DNA of 64,000 nt from an uncultured Merdimonas sp. (GTDB lineage Bacteria > Bacillota > Clostridia > Lachnospirales > Lachnospiraceae), in the NCBI GenBank assembly GCA_944378225.1, contig CALWGE010000002.1, positions 49,681 to 113,680 of the forward strand. Direction: 5' to 3'. Below, one piece after another: positions 52,166-61,827 of this stretch. The number at the start of each line of letters is the position of its first letter. The stretch's first letter is position 1. Made by a program: the position numbers and the translations under genes. Below the pieces are notes generated by a model that had not been told where the DNA came from, ran no database searches, and saw only the letters and a list, made by a program, of their open reading frames with translations.

Positions 52166-52219
52166 TTGACGCAGACAGAAATCTGTGGTACATTAATTTC
52201 AGTAACAAGAATCATTACT
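52166..52219 (+). promoter_or_regulatory. Promoter and probable PerR operator of rubrerythrin
   Basis: TTGACG (52166-52171) and TACATT (52189-52194) with a 17-bp spacer; the interrupted palindrome AGTAA-N9-TTACT at 52201-52219 covers the transcription start and is a plausible PerR site. Confidence 0.6.
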
Positions 52220-52274
52220 ATTTTTAGCAACAACATATTAATTCAAATATCAAATGGAAAAGGAGAACATCATT

Positions 52275-52817
52275 ATGAAAACATGGGTATGTACAGTATG
52301 TGGTTATGTATGGGAAGGCGAAACAGCACCGGAGAAATGTCCGCAGTGTGGCGTTGGTCCGGACAAGTTCAAGGAGCAGAATGAGGGACTGAGCTGGGCA
52401 GCTGAGCATGTAGTAGGCGTAGCACAGGGCGTAAGCGAGGATATTCTTGAGGATCTGAGAGCAAACTTCAACGGAGAGTGCTCTGAGGTAGGTATGTATC
52501 TGGCTATGGCAAGAGTGGCTCACAGAGAAGGATATCCGGAGATCGGTCTGTACTGGGAGAAGGCAGCCTGGGAAGAGGCTGAGCACGCTGCTAAGTTTGC
52601 AGAGCTTCTGGGCGAGGTTGTTACCGACAGCACCAAGAAGAATCTGGAGATGAGAGTTGCTGCTGAGAACGGCGCTACTGCAGGTAAGTTTGACCTTGCT
52701 AAGCGTGCTAAGGCTGCAAACCTGGATGCTATCCATGACACCGTACACGAGATGGCTCGCGATGAGGCTCGTCACGGCAAGGCATTCGAAGGTCTTCTGA
52801 AGAGATACTTCGGCTAA
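52275..52817 (+). CDS. rbr: Reverse rubrerythrin (N-terminal rubredoxin domain)
   Basis: A 180-aa peroxide-reducing protein. Rubredoxin cysteines C6, C9, C22 and C25 are at the N terminus, followed by the ferritin-like diiron domain with its carboxylate/His ligands in [23 protein letters not shown] and DEARHGKAF. Classical rubrerythrin has the rubredoxin part at the C terminus; this order is the reverse form known from clostridia as an NADH-linked peroxide/oxygen scavenger. ATG 52275 follows AAAAGGAGAACATCATT. It is probably repressed by PerR and is very codon-biased. Confidence 0.93.
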   Translation: MKTWVCTVCGYVWEGETAPEKCPQCGVGPDKFKEQNEGLSWAAEHVVGVAQGVSEDILEDLRANFNGECSEVGMYLAMARVAHREGYPEIGLYWEKAAWEEAEHAAKFAELLGEVVTDSTKKNLEMRVAAENGATAGKFDLAKRAKAANLDAIHDTVHEMARDEARHGKAFEGLLKRYFG

Positions 52818-52882
52818 TTACAGGAAATTTCCTGTGAATCATATGTGGAAATACTCCACACCTAATAGATAAGCTTCTCCAG

Positions 52883-52916
52883 AAAGGAGTGGATTCTTAT
52901 GGAATCCACTCCTTTT
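52883..52916 (+). terminator. Terminator after rubrerythrin
   Basis: A 14-bp perfect stem AAAGGAGTGGATTC / GAATCCACTCCTTT with 5-nt loop, then a T-run. Confidence 0.9.
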
Positions 52917-52977
52917 GCGTATCCTCAGTCTTTGTCTTTTTATTCCCGGTATTTTTCTTATTATTTCCTTAACCTCC

Positions 52978-53006
52978 TTGACAATAGAAAAGCACAGGTA
53001 TAATAT
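52978..53006 (+). promoter_or_regulatory. Promoter of the hemolysin III homologue
   Basis: TTGACA (52978-52983) with either TATAAT (52999, 15-bp spacer) or TAATAT (53001-53006, 17-bp spacer). Confidence 0.6.
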
Positions 53007-53080
53007 GTATACATCGTCACATAGTATTGAATACTACATATTAAAATATAGATATTGTTTTGTCAAAGGAGGAGACATCT

Positions 53081-53749
53081 ATGAAACTTGAAATTAAAGA
53101 TCCCGGAAGCGCCATTACACATTTTATCGGTATGCTGATGGCTGCCTTTGCGGCGACGCCGCTTTTACTCCGGGCTGCACGCAACCCTGACAGAATCCAT
53201 GTCATCTCTCTGACTGTCTTTATTGTAAGCATGATTCTGCTTTATGCAGCCAGTACAACCTACCATACTTTAAATATCTCAGAACGAACCAACCGTATTC
53301 TCCGCAAGATCGATCATTGTATGATCTTTGTTTTGATCGCCGGATCCTATACGCCGATCTGTCTTATCGTTCTGGGCGGCCGCACCGGTTATACACTCTG
53401 CGCTCTGGTATGGGGCGTGGCTCTGGCCGGAATTCTTCTGAAAGCTTTCTGGGTGACCTGTCCAAAATGGTTTTCTTCTATATTATATATTGCCATGGGC
53501 TGGATCTGCGTACTGGCCTTTACCCAGCTTCTGAACTCACTTTCCCCGGCTGCCTTTGGCTGGCTTCTGGCAGGAGGTATCATCTATACTCTGGGCGGCA
53601 TCATTTATGCATTGAAACTGCCGCTTTTCAATGCCAGACATAAAAATTTCGGTTCCCATGAAATCTTTCATCTCTTTGTCATGGGCGGAAGCATCTGCCA
53701 CTTTATCGTCATGTATGTATTTGTGGCACCCATGCCGCTTTCATTTTAA
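53081..53749 (+). CDS. Hemolysin III/PAQR family membrane protein (YqfA-like)
   Basis: A 222-aa protein with seven hydrophobic helices and the PAQR signature: an early AITHFIG, a middle AASTTYHTLN with DHCMIFVLIAGSYTPICLI, and the late SHEIFHLFVMGGSICHF. These supply the conserved Ser/His/Asp/His zinc-site pattern. Some members modify membrane lipid composition or act as hydrolases; the function in clostridia is not established, and the name hemolysin is historical. I start at ATG 53081 with AAAGGAGGAG upstream. Confidence 0.9.
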   Translation: MKLEIKDPGSAITHFIGMLMAAFAATPLLLRAARNPDRIHVISLTVFIVSMILLYAASTTYHTLNISERTNRILRKIDHCMIFVLIAGSYTPICLIVLGGRTGYTLCALVWGVALAGILLKAFWVTCPKWFSSILYIAMGWICVLAFTQLLNSLSPAAFGWLLAGGIIYTLGGIIYALKLPLFNARHKNFGSHEIFHLFVMGGSICHFIVMYVFVAPMPLSF

Positions 53750-53817
53750 AACCATTGCAAAATATAATTTGCACGCACAAATCCCTTCGCTTATAATAAA
53801 CAGCGGAGGGATTTTTT

Positions 53818-54078
53818 ATGAATTACACCTATATCCTGCAATGCGGGGACGGGTCCTATTATACTGGCTGGACCAATAATCTGGAGCGTCGCCTGAAGGA
53901 TCACAGCCAGGGCCGGGGCGCCAAATATACCCGAGCCCACCTTCCGGTTATTCTCGTATATTATGAATGTTTTGACACAAAGGAAGAAGCTATGAAACGG
54001 GAAGCTTCCATAAAAAAACTAAGCCGCTCCCAGAAGGAACGGCTTATCGCTTCCCGGCCTGTACAGGTCTCTGACTGA
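53818..54078 (+). CDS. GIY-YIG nuclease-fold protein (UPF0213)
   Basis: An 86-aa stand-alone GIY-YIG domain: YTYILQCGDGSYYTGWTNNLERRLKDH, with the catalytic Arg in the ERRL helix and the later Glu in TKEEAMKREASIKK. Members of UPF0213 (YhbQ group) are widespread, and their substrate is unsettled. ATG 53818 with GGAGGG upstream. It ends 9 bp from the stop of the convergent spoIIQ gene. Confidence 0.92.
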   Translation: MNYTYILQCGDGSYYTGWTNNLERRLKDHSQGRGAKYTRAHLPVILVYYECFDTKEEAMKREASIKKLSRSQKERLIASRPVQVSD

Positions 54079-54086
54079 AATGCCGG

Positions 54087-54983
54087 CTACTGAAGGAGAG
54101 ACATGGGATCGATACTCTCTCCGTCTTTTCGGACTTCAAAGTAGACATTGCAGCCTTCCTTCGTATAATAGCGTGTGGGTTCGCTGACATATCCCACTGT
54201 TTCCCCCGCCTGCAGAGTGTCGCCTTCCTTTACCGGAAGTTCCTTAAGCTGACCGCACACAACTTCATATCCGTCTCCAATATCCATAGTCACTGTCAGA
54301 CCCGTCTCTTCCAGGGTCTCTACTTTCGTAATAACTGCCGGAGCCGGACACATTACGTTTTCATCCAGTTCTCCCTGAATAATAATGGCCGGATTATATT
54401 TATACTGATCCAGCGTCGCAAAGTATACTGTCTTGTCCATACTGTAATCCATCAGTACATTTCCTGCCACCGGCCACAGGAGCTGATCGTTTTCCGGTGA
54501 AAAGGAAAGTGCAGCCTGTCCGGAAGCTGCCTCTGCAGATGCGGCTGCCTGAGCTTCATCGAGAATCACTGTTTCTCCCGTTCCTGCCGGATCTGTCTGG
54601 GCAAATTCACTCTCCAGTTCGGCTCCGTCAACAGATGCTGTTCCGTCTTCTGCACTCTCCTGCTGCGATGCATCTGCAAGAGCCTCTCCTGCTCTGTCTC
54701 TGGCCGCGCTTCCGGAAGCCGCTTCCTGCGTCTCTTCCTGTACGCTTTCTTCTTCTGTCTCCTGCTGCTTTCTGGCCTCAGCTTCAGCCTGTGCCTGCTC
54801 ACGCGCCTCTGCTTCCCGTTCCGCCTCGGCAACTTTCTGCTCCAGCTCTTTTTGCTGCTGGTCTGATTTTCCTACCGTGTACATGCCAATCATCGTCACA
54901 ACTGCCAGAAGGCACAGACTGAAGGCAACTGTAACAGTTCTTCCGCCGGAAAATCCGCCCTTTTTCTTTCTCTTCACTGTCAT
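54087..54983 (-). CDS. spoIIQ: SpoIIQ-like M23-domain sporulation protein, catalytic ligands lost
   Basis: A 298-aa forespore membrane protein: one N-terminal helix (about 16-36), a long Glu/Ala/Gln-rich coiled-coil-like linker (about 40-160) and a LytM/M23 fold at the end (PVAGNVLMDYSMDKTVYFATLDQY..., VVCGQL, CNVYFEVRKDG). The zinc ligands are replaced: KYNPAIII where HxxxD is expected and NVYFE where HLHFE is expected. SpoIIQ pairs with SpoIIIAH across the intermembrane space during engulfment. The call rests on the spoIID neighbour, the same order as C. difficile. ATG 54983 has AGAGGTGAAGCTT upstream. Confidence 0.85.
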   Translation of the reverse strand: MTVKRKKKGGFSGGRTVTVAFSLCLLAVVTMIGMYTVGKSDQQQKELEQKVAEAEREAEAREQAQAEAEARKQQETEEESVQEETQEAASGSAARDRAGEALADASQQESAEDGTASVDGAELESEFAQTDPAGTGETVILDEAQAAASAEAASGQAALSFSPENDQLLWPVAGNVLMDYSMDKTVYFATLDQYKYNPAIIIQGELDENVMCPAPAVITKVETLEETGLTVTMDIGDGYEVVCGQLKELPVKEGDTLQAGETVGYVSEPTRYYTKEGCNVYFEVRKDGESIDPMSLLQ

Positions 54984-55082
54984 AAGCTTCACCTCTATAC
55001 TGTTTTCCACACAGGTACTGTGCCGGCGCCGCTGTCTGGCTTTTCCGGACAGCTGCCTGCCGCTATTTCTAGGATAGCCAGT

Positions 55083-55985
55083 TTACGAGAAGCTTATACA
55101 CTTCAGATTTTTATAAAAATATAGCAGAATTTCCTCATACTGACTGCCGGAAAGAGCCTGAAGATTCGCCTGATACAGACTCATTCCCAATCCATGACCA
55201 AGACCTTTTGTAACGATGCGTACCCCCTCTTCTGTCTCTTCAGCCGTAAAACAGCTGGAGTTCAATCCATAGTTTTTACGGAACTCCTCACCCCCGAGAA
55301 CCTCTCCCTCCAGCCGTACTTCTGTCACATACCCGGCTTCATCACGGGCAAGTATCTCAGGGAGCCCCGGCAGGCTGCCTGTCTCTATTTTCAGATAATC
55401 TGCAGACTGCAGGTCTCCGGGACATTCGACACTTTCCAGCCAGGAATATTCCTCACCCAGCACAGCTCCATTTCTGGTAACTCCCGCGCTTACTGCATGA
55501 TAAGGTATGTCTGACGGAAACCGCAGTTCTTCTTTGTTTTCAGTCTGACTGCCCTCCGCAAAGGCCAGCACCTGTCCCGCCGTCTCTTCTGCTGCTTCAC
55601 TGCACTTTTTTGCATACTGTTCCCAGGTTTCATATCCCCACAGCCTGATTTGTTCTTCCCGGCTGTAAAAATCAAATCCGAGCGTTTCCAGATCTTCTTC
55701 CCTGACAGCATCCGCTGCTTCTGCGGCTATACTGAGCCCATAATACTGCATGGCACGGGTCAAAAGATTCGTACGGATTATAACTGCCTGGGCTTTCAGT
55801 GCCTCCTTTTCATAACTTACCGGTATCTGCACAGGCAGAATTTCTGCCACCAGCTGTTCCAGCCCTGTGTCCAAAGTCAGCTGTTCTGTTCCGCTCATGC
55901 TTCCCGTTCTAAATACGGCAGCCACGTAAGGAAACAGTATCAGAATAATCAGTACAGAGATTCCTGTCTTTATTTTTTCCTTCAT
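55083..55985 (-). CDS. spoIID: Stage II sporulation protein D, lytic transglycosylase
   Basis: A 300-aa membrane-bound enzyme that thins septal peptidoglycan during engulfment. An N-terminal helix (about 8-25) anchors it. Key parts are EKEALKAQAVIIRT, with the catalytic Glu region, LNSSCF and the characteristic GLGHGLGMSLYQANLQALSGSQYEEILLYFY end. ATG 55985 or GTG 56003 can start it; both lie within about 25 nt of the glgP terminator, and no strong ribosome site is visible. It is 100 bp upstream of spoIIQ. Confidence 0.9.
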   Translation of the reverse strand: MKEKIKTGISVLIILILFPYVAAVFRTGSMSGTEQLTLDTGLEQLVAEILPVQIPVSYEKEALKAQAVIIRTNLLTRAMQYYGLSIAAEAADAVREEDLETLGFDFYSREEQIRLWGYETWEQYAKKCSEAAEETAGQVLAFAEGSQTENKEELRFPSDIPYHAVSAGVTRNGAVLGEEYSWLESVECPGDLQSADYLKIETGSLPGLPEILARDEAGYVTEVRLEGEVLGGEEFRKNYGLNSSCFTAEETEEGVRIVTKGLGHGLGMSLYQANLQALSGSQYEEILLYFYKNLKCISFS

Positions 55986-56003
55986 TCTACAATCTATGAA
56001 CAC

Positions 56004-56041
56004 AAAAAGAGAGATAGACGTTGTTTTACGTCTATCTCTCT
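56004..56041 (-). terminator. Terminator after glgP, directly upstream of spoIID
   Basis: A 14-bp stem AGAGAGATAGACGT / ACGTCTATCTCTCT with a 6-nt loop followed by TTTTTGTG on the minus strand. Confidence 0.9.
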
Positions 56042-56063
56042 GAACATTTTATCCTGTATCAGC

Positions 56064-58550
56064 TTAATTTTTTGCCTTTCCTGTCTTCGGCAGTGTCACT
56101 GTCATCTTATCCAGATGCCAGATTTCATCCACATACTGCTGGATCGTCCGGTCAGAAGAGAACTTGCCGCTGCAGGCTGTATTCATGATGGCTTTCTTTG
56201 CCCAGCCCTTCTCATCACGGTAAGCTTCCTCTACACGCTTATGCGCCTCTGCATAGGAACGGAAATCCTTCAGAATGAAGTAGGTGTCTGCACGATCGCT
56301 GCTTCTGGTGTTCAGCAGAGAATCGTAAATATCACGGAACATCTCCGGATCCTGGTGTGCGTAGTAGCCATTGATCAGCTGCATCAGCACGTGACGGATA
56401 TCCTGATCGCTGTTGAAGATATCCATCGGATTGTAGCCGCCGTTCTGCTCATAATTAATAACTTCATCAGAACTCATACCGAAGATGAAGGCGTTCTCTT
56501 CGCCCATCTCCTCTACCATCTCTACGGTTGCTCCGTCCATGGTTCCGATGGTCAGCGCGCCGTTCAGCATGAACTTCATGTTTCCGGTACCGGAAGCCTC
56601 CTTGCTGGCGGTGGAAATCTGCTCGGATACATCTGCCGCAGCGAAAATCCACTCTGCGTTGGATACGCGGTAATCCTCAATGAAGACTACTTTCAGCTTT
56701 CCATTAATGGAAGCATCATTATTGATTACATCTGCCACAGAGTTGATCAGCTTAATGGTCAGCTTTGCTCTGTGATAACCTGCAGCCGCCTTAGCTCCGA
56801 AAATAAAGGTTCTCGGATAGAAAGGCATCTCCGGATGCTCTTTGATCTGGTTGTACAGATACATTACATGAAGAATATTCAGCAGCTGACGCTTATACTC
56901 ATGGAGACGCTTTACCTGAACATCAAAAATGGAACGCGGATCTACAGTAATTCCGTTATGCTCCAGAATATATTTTGCCAGACGTACTTTGTTCTGGTAT
57001 TTGATATTCATGAACTCCTGCTGGGCTTTTTCGTCATCCGCATAAATCTTCAGCTTCGCGATCTGGGACAGATCGGTAATCCACTCATCTCCGATGTGAG
57101 CTGTTACCCAGTCAGCCAGCAGCGGATTTCCATGAAGCAGGAAACGACGCTGTGTAATACCGTTCGTCTTATTATTGAATTTCTCAGGCATCATCTGATA
57201 GAAATCCTTCAGCTCCTGATGCTTCAGGATCTCTGTATGCAGTCTTGCAACACCGTTTACGGAGTATCCGGCTACAATAGCCAGGTGAGCCATCTTTACC
57301 TGTCCGTCATAGATGATTGCCATCTTGCGGATCTTCTCCTGATCACCCGGATATTTCTTCTGAATTTCAATCACAAAGCGACGGTTAATCTCTTCAATGA
57401 TCTGATAAATACGGGGAAGCAGACGGGAGAACAGCTCGATCGGCCATTTTTCCAGCGCCTCAGCCATAATGGTGTGGTTCGTGTATGCACAGGTCTTTGT
57501 GGTTACCTCCCATGCCTCATCCCACTCCAGGCCTTCCTCATCCACCAGAATACGCATCAGCTCGGCTACTGCCACGGTCGGGTGCGTGTCGTTCAGCTGG
57601 AAGGTAGCTTTCTCGTAGAACTTCCGGATATCATCATGATTTCTCTTATAACGTGCAATTGCCTCCTGCACACTGGCGGAAATAAAGAAGTACTGCTGTT
57701 TTAAGCGCAGTTCCTTTCCTGCCATATGGTTGTCATTGGGATACAGAACCTCTACCAGCAGCTTTGCCAGATTTTCTTCTTCCACTGCCTGCTGATAATT
57801 TCCCTTATCAAAAGCATCCAGACGGAAGGAGTTCATAGCCTCTGCGTCCCAGATACGTAAGGTATCTACTACGTTGTTTCCATATCCGACTACAGGCATG
57901 TCGCAGGGAATGGCGCGTACACTCTGGTAGCCCTTCTGTACGAAGTGATTCTTTCCCTTCTCATCCACTTCCACATCCACATAGCCGCCGAATTTGACGA
58001 TCTTTGCCAGCTCGGGGCGGCGAAGTTCGAAGGGATTTCCGTCCTTCAGCCACTCATCCGGTACTTCTACCTGATAGCCGTTTTCGATTTTCTGCTTGAA
58101 CATACCGTAACGGTAACGGATTCCACAGCCGTAAGCCGCATAGCCCAGAGTTGCCAGAGAATCCAGGAAGCAGGCAGCCAGTCTTCCCAGACCGCCGTTT
58201 CCAAGAGCTGCATCCGGCTCCTGATCCTCAATGACATTGAGATCACAGCCCAGCTCCTCCAGCGCTTCCTTCACTTCATCATAATAGGTCAGATTAATCA
58301 GATTGTTGCCCAGTGCGCGTCCCATCAGGAACTCCATGGACATATAATATACGATCTTCGGATCCTGCTTCTTCATCTGATCCTGGGTGGCAAGCCAGGC
58401 ATCGATAACCGCATCCTTGGTGGCGAGAGCCACAGCATTAAAAATCTGCTGCTGCGTAGCTTCTTCAATGTTTCTTCTGTACAGAGTCTTTACGTTGTAC
58501 ACCACGCTTCTTTTAAAGAGCTCCTTGTCAAAAGGTCTCTTGCTGCTCAT
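56064..58550 (-). CDS. glgP: Glycogen/starch/alpha-glucan phosphorylase
   Basis: An 828-aa GT35 enzyme that releases glucose-1-P from alpha-1,4-glucan. It has AALGNGGLGRLAACFLDS and the PLP-lysine region KEASGTGNMKFMLNGALTIGTMDGA, with the late NSDQD and YFILKDFRSY segments. Full family length. It starts at ATG 58550, 52 bp after ileS on the same strand with no terminator visible between them, so it may be partly read from ileS. Its product feeds the phosphoglucomutases. Confidence 0.97.
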   Translation of the reverse strand: MSSKRPFDKELFKRSVVYNVKTLYRRNIEEATQQQIFNAVALATKDAVIDAWLATQDQMKKQDPKIVYYMSMEFLMGRALGNNLINLTYYDEVKEALEELGCDLNVIEDQEPDAALGNGGLGRLAACFLDSLATLGYAAYGCGIRYRYGMFKQKIENGYQVEVPDEWLKDGNPFELRRPELAKIVKFGGYVDVEVDEKGKNHFVQKGYQSVRAIPCDMPVVGYGNNVVDTLRIWDAEAMNSFRLDAFDKGNYQQAVEEENLAKLLVEVLYPNDNHMAGKELRLKQQYFFISASVQEAIARYKRNHDDIRKFYEKATFQLNDTHPTVAVAELMRILVDEEGLEWDEAWEVTTKTCAYTNHTIMAEALEKWPIELFSRLLPRIYQIIEEINRRFVIEIQKKYPGDQEKIRKMAIIYDGQVKMAHLAIVAGYSVNGVARLHTEILKHQELKDFYQMMPEKFNNKTNGITQRRFLLHGNPLLADWVTAHIGDEWITDLSQIAKLKIYADDEKAQQEFMNIKYQNKVRLAKYILEHNGITVDPRSIFDVQVKRLHEYKRQLLNILHVMYLYNQIKEHPEMPFYPRTFIFGAKAAAGYHRAKLTIKLINSVADVINNDASINGKLKVVFIEDYRVSNAEWIFAAADVSEQISTASKEASGTGNMKFMLNGALTIGTMDGATVEMVEEMGEENAFIFGMSSDEVINYEQNGGYNPMDIFNSDQDIRHVLMQLINGYYAHQDPEMFRDIYDSLLNTRSSDRADTYFILKDFRSYAEAHKRVEEAYRDEKGWAKKAIMNTACSGKFSSDRTIQQYVDEIWHLDKMTVTLPKTGKAKN

Positions 58551-58602
58551 AATTGTTTCCTCCTCATTTCCTGTTTTGGGCCCGGTCTGCCGGCCGAAAG
58601 CG

Positions 58603-61600
58603 TTAAATGCGCTCTACGCCCAGGGTCACATCTTCCCCGTTAATATTCCAGTCCTTCACATAGCCAGTCGTATTTCCGAGCTTCACCTCGGCTGCCAGGA
58701 CTTCCGACCTGATCTCTTCCTGGTTATTCTGCAGGATCTTTTCAATCTTCTCATTTCCGCTGCAGGAAACAATAATCTTGTCGGTTACCTGGAAATCTGC
58801 CTCTTTCCGCATGGTCTGTACCTTGCTGATGATCTCACGCACATAGCCTTCCTCAATCAGCTCCGGTGTCAGCTTTGTATCCAGAACAACCGTAATCTCA
58901 TTGTCTCCGTCGGATACATAGCCCTCTGTCTGAGCCATATCAATCAGCAGATCCTCTTCTGATAATACCACAGCGCTGCCATTTACGTCAAACGTAAGAT
59001 TTCCATTTTCTTTCAGTTCATCCATGGCGCTGTTTCCGTCTACAGACGCCAGATGCTCGCGGATACCGTTCAGGAATTTGCCGTACTTGGGTCCTACGGT
59101 CTTCAGCTGCGGTTTAAAGCTGTATGTGGTAAATGCGCGTACATCATCCGTAAAGTCTACTGCCTTTACGTTCAGCTCATCCCGGATAATGTCGCGGTAA
59201 TACTCTGCCAGCACATAGGGAGCCTTTACATACATCTGAGCGATCGGCTGACGGTTCTTAATGTTCGCTGCGTTTCGGCAGGCACGTCCCATTACTACGA
59301 TGCGGAGTACCTCATCCATATTCTTCTCCAGATCCAGGTCAATCCATTCTTTTCTGACTTCCGGGAAATCACAGAGATGAATACTTTCCGGTGCGCTCTT
59401 GTCAATGCTGCGTACAAGATTCTGGTAAATATCCTCTGTCATGAACGGAATCATGGGCGCTGCAGCCTTGCTGATGGTCACAAGAGAGGTATAAAGTGTC
59501 ATGTAAGCGTTAATCTTGTCCTGCTCCATTCCCTTTGCCCAGAAACGCTCACGGCTGCGGCGCACATACCAGTTGCTCATGTCATCCACAAACTCCTGCA
59601 GCGCTCTTGCTGCTTCCGGAATCTTGTAATTTTCCAGATCACTGTCTACCTCGCCGACTACTGTGTTCAGCTTGGAGAGCAGCCATTTATCCATAACATT
59701 TAAGGAATCGTAATTCAGTTCATATTTTGTGGCGTCAAAATTGTCAATGTTCGCATACAGAACGAAGAATGCGTAAGTATTCCACAGAGTTCCCATGAAT
59801 TTACGCTGTCCTTCAGTCACTGCCTTTCCGTGGAAACGATTCGGCAGCCAGGGAGCACTGTTAATATAGAAATACCAGCGGATAGCGTCAGCGCCGTATT
59901 TGGCCAGGGCATCAAAGGGATCCACTGCATTGCCCTTGGACTTACTCATCTTCTGTCCGTTTTCATCCTGCACATGACCCAGCACGATAACATTTTCGTA
60001 GCAGGCCTTGTTGAACAGCAGCGTAGACTCAGCAAGCAGAGAGTAGAACCAGCCTCTCGTCTGATCTACAGCCTCGGAAATGAACTGAGCCGGGAACTGC
60101 TTTTCAAACAGGTCCTGATTCTCAAACGGATAATGATGCTGCGCAAAAGGCATGGCTCCGGAGTCAAACCAGCAGTCAATCACCTCCGGTACCCGGTGCA
60201 TGGTCTTTCCGCATTCCGGACATTTCATTGTAATTTCATCAATATACGGGCGATGGAATTCCACTGTCTTTGCCTTCTCGTCGCCGCTCATCTCATAAAG
60301 TTCCTGACGGCTTCCGATAGAATGCTGATGACCGCAGCCTTCGCACTCCCAGACGTTCAGCGGAGTTCCCCAGTAACGGTTCCGGCTGATGCCCCAGTCC
60401 TGAATGTTCTCCAGCCAGTCACCGAAACGTCCCTTGCCGATGCTTTCCGGAATCCAGTTAATCGTATTGTTATTGCGGATCAGATCGTCCTTCACTGCGG
60501 TCATCTTGATAAACCAGGATTCGCGCGCATAGTAAATAAGCGGAGTATCGCAGCGCCAGCAGAACGGATAGTCATGCTCAAACTTCGGTGCGGAAAACAG
60601 CTTTCCTTCCTGATCCAGATCCTTGAGAATCACCGGATCTGCTTTCTTTACAAAGAGACCTGCATACGGAGTCTCTTCCGTCATATCACCTTTGCCGTCT
60701 ACAAACTGAACAAACGGCAGATCATATTTTCTTCCCACACGGGCGTCGTCCTCACCGAAGGCAGGCGCAATGTGTACGATTCCGGTACCATCCGACATGG
60801 ATACATAGCTGTCGCAGACTACATAGAAGCCTTTTTTATGCTGGCTTTCTGCCTTTTTGCCTGCGCAGGCGAAGAGCGGCTCATATTCCTTATACTCCAG
60901 ATCCTTGCCCACATATTTATCCAGGATCTCATAAGCAGCCTTTCCTTCTTCACCCAGATCACCGAGAACCTTGTCCAGCAGCGCCTCTGCCATGTAATAT
61001 ACATAACCGTCTGCCGCCTTTACCTTTACATAGGTATCATCCGGATTTACACAGAGACCTACGTTGGAAGGCAGGGTCCAGGGTGTAGTGGTCCATGCCA
61101 GGAAATAGGCATCCTCATCCTTAACCTTAAAACGTACTACAGCAGAGCGCTCTTTTACCGGTTTATAACCCTGTGCCACCTCATGGCTGGACAACGGGGT
61201 TCCGCAGCGCGGACAATAGGGGACAATCTTGAAGCCCTTGTAAAGCAGACCCTTTTTCCAGATCTCCTTCAGCGCCCACCACTCGGATTCAATGTAATCA
61301 TCATGATAGGTTACATAAGGATCATCCATATCTGCCCAGAATCCGACGGTACCGGAAAAGTCTTCCCACATACCCTTGTATTTCCACACACTTTCTTTAC
61401 ACTTCTGGATAAAGGGATCCAGGCCGTACTCTTCGATCTGTTCTTTGCCGTCCAGACCAAGCTGTTTCTCCACTTCCAGCTCTACGGGAAGACCGTGGGT
61501 ATCCCAGCCCGCTTTTCTCGGCACATAATAGCCCTTCATCGTACGGTAGCGGGGAATCATATCTTTGATAACACGGGTCAGCACATGGCCGATATGCGGT

Positions 61601-61758
61601 TTTCCGTTAGCCGTAGGCGGTCCGTCATAGAAGGTATAGGTAGGACCTTCCTTCCGGTTTTCCATACTCTTTTCAAAAATACTGTTTTCTTTCCAGAATT
61701 TTTCCACGTTTTTTTCGCGGTCCACAAAATTCAGATTCGTTGATACTTTGTCGTACAT
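58603..61758 (-). CDS. ileS: Isoleucyl-tRNA synthetase
   Basis: A 1051-aa class I synthetase of the type without C-terminal zinc domain of the shorter form. HIGH motif is HIGH at 55-58 in PTANGKPHIGH, KMSKS at about 603-607, and the editing domain shows AWTTTPWTLPSN and the GIVHIAPAFGEDD loop. Cysteine pairs in the PYCPRCGTPLS and WECEGCGHQH segments are metal-site candidates. It ends in VTLGVERI. A T-box leader controls it. Confidence 0.97.
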   Translation of the reverse strand: MYDKVSTNLNFVDREKNVEKFWKENSIFEKSMENRKEGPTYTFYDGPPTANGKPHIGHVLTRVIKDMIPRYRTMKGYYVPRKAGWDTHGLPVELEVEKQLGLDGKEQIEEYGLDPFIQKCKESVWKYKGMWEDFSGTVGFWADMDDPYVTYHDDYIESEWWALKEIWKKGLLYKGFKIVPYCPRCGTPLSSHEVAQGYKPVKERSAVVRFKVKDEDAYFLAWTTTPWTLPSNVGLCVNPDDTYVKVKAADGYVYYMAEALLDKVLGDLGEEGKAAYEILDKYVGKDLEYKEYEPLFACAGKKAESQHKKGFYVVCDSYVSMSDGTGIVHIAPAFGEDDARVGRKYDLPFVQFVDGKGDMTEETPYAGLFVKKADPVILKDLDQEGKLFSAPKFEHDYPFCWRCDTPLIYYARESWFIKMTAVKDDLIRNNNTINWIPESIGKGRFGDWLENIQDWGISRNRYWGTPLNVWECEGCGHQHSIGSRQELYEMSGDEKAKTVEFHRPYIDEITMKCPECGKTMHRVPEVIDCWFDSGAMPFAQHHYPFENQDLFEKQFPAQFISEAVDQTRGWFYSLLAESTLLFNKACYENVIVLGHVQDENGQKMSKSKGNAVDPFDALAKYGADAIRWYFYINSAPWLPNRFHGKAVTEGQRKFMGTLWNTYAFFVLYANIDNFDATKYELNYDSLNVMDKWLLSKLNTVVGEVDSDLENYKIPEAARALQEFVDDMSNWYVRRSRERFWAKGMEQDKINAYMTLYTSLVTISKAAAPMIPFMTEDIYQNLVRSIDKSAPESIHLCDFPEVRKEWIDLDLEKNMDEVLRIVVMGRACRNAANIKNRQPIAQMYVKAPYVLAEYYRDIIRDELNVKAVDFTDDVRAFTTYSFKPQLKTVGPKYGKFLNGIREHLASVDGNSAMDELKENGNLTFDVNGSAVVLSEEDLLIDMAQTEGYVSDGDNEITVVLDTKLTPELIEEGYVREIISKVQTMRKEADFQVTDKIIVSCSGNEKIEKILQNNQEEIRSEVLAAEVKLGNTTGYVKDWNINGEDVTLGVERI

Positions 61759-61827
61759 CGCAGCCTCCTTATCAGTATAAAACTTTCACGGCTTTCTGCG
61801 CCGTCTCCGCCGGCCTGCCGCCTGCGG

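Noticed and set aside
55650-57704. 684-codon plus-strand reading frame
   Set aside because: It lies antisense to glgP and spoIID, has no ribosome site or family features and is a by-product of codon bias in the real genes.
59830-61743. 637-codon plus-strand reading frame
   Set aside because: It is antisense to ileS with no recognisable domain; ileS has clear HIGH and KMSKS motifs and a T-box leader.
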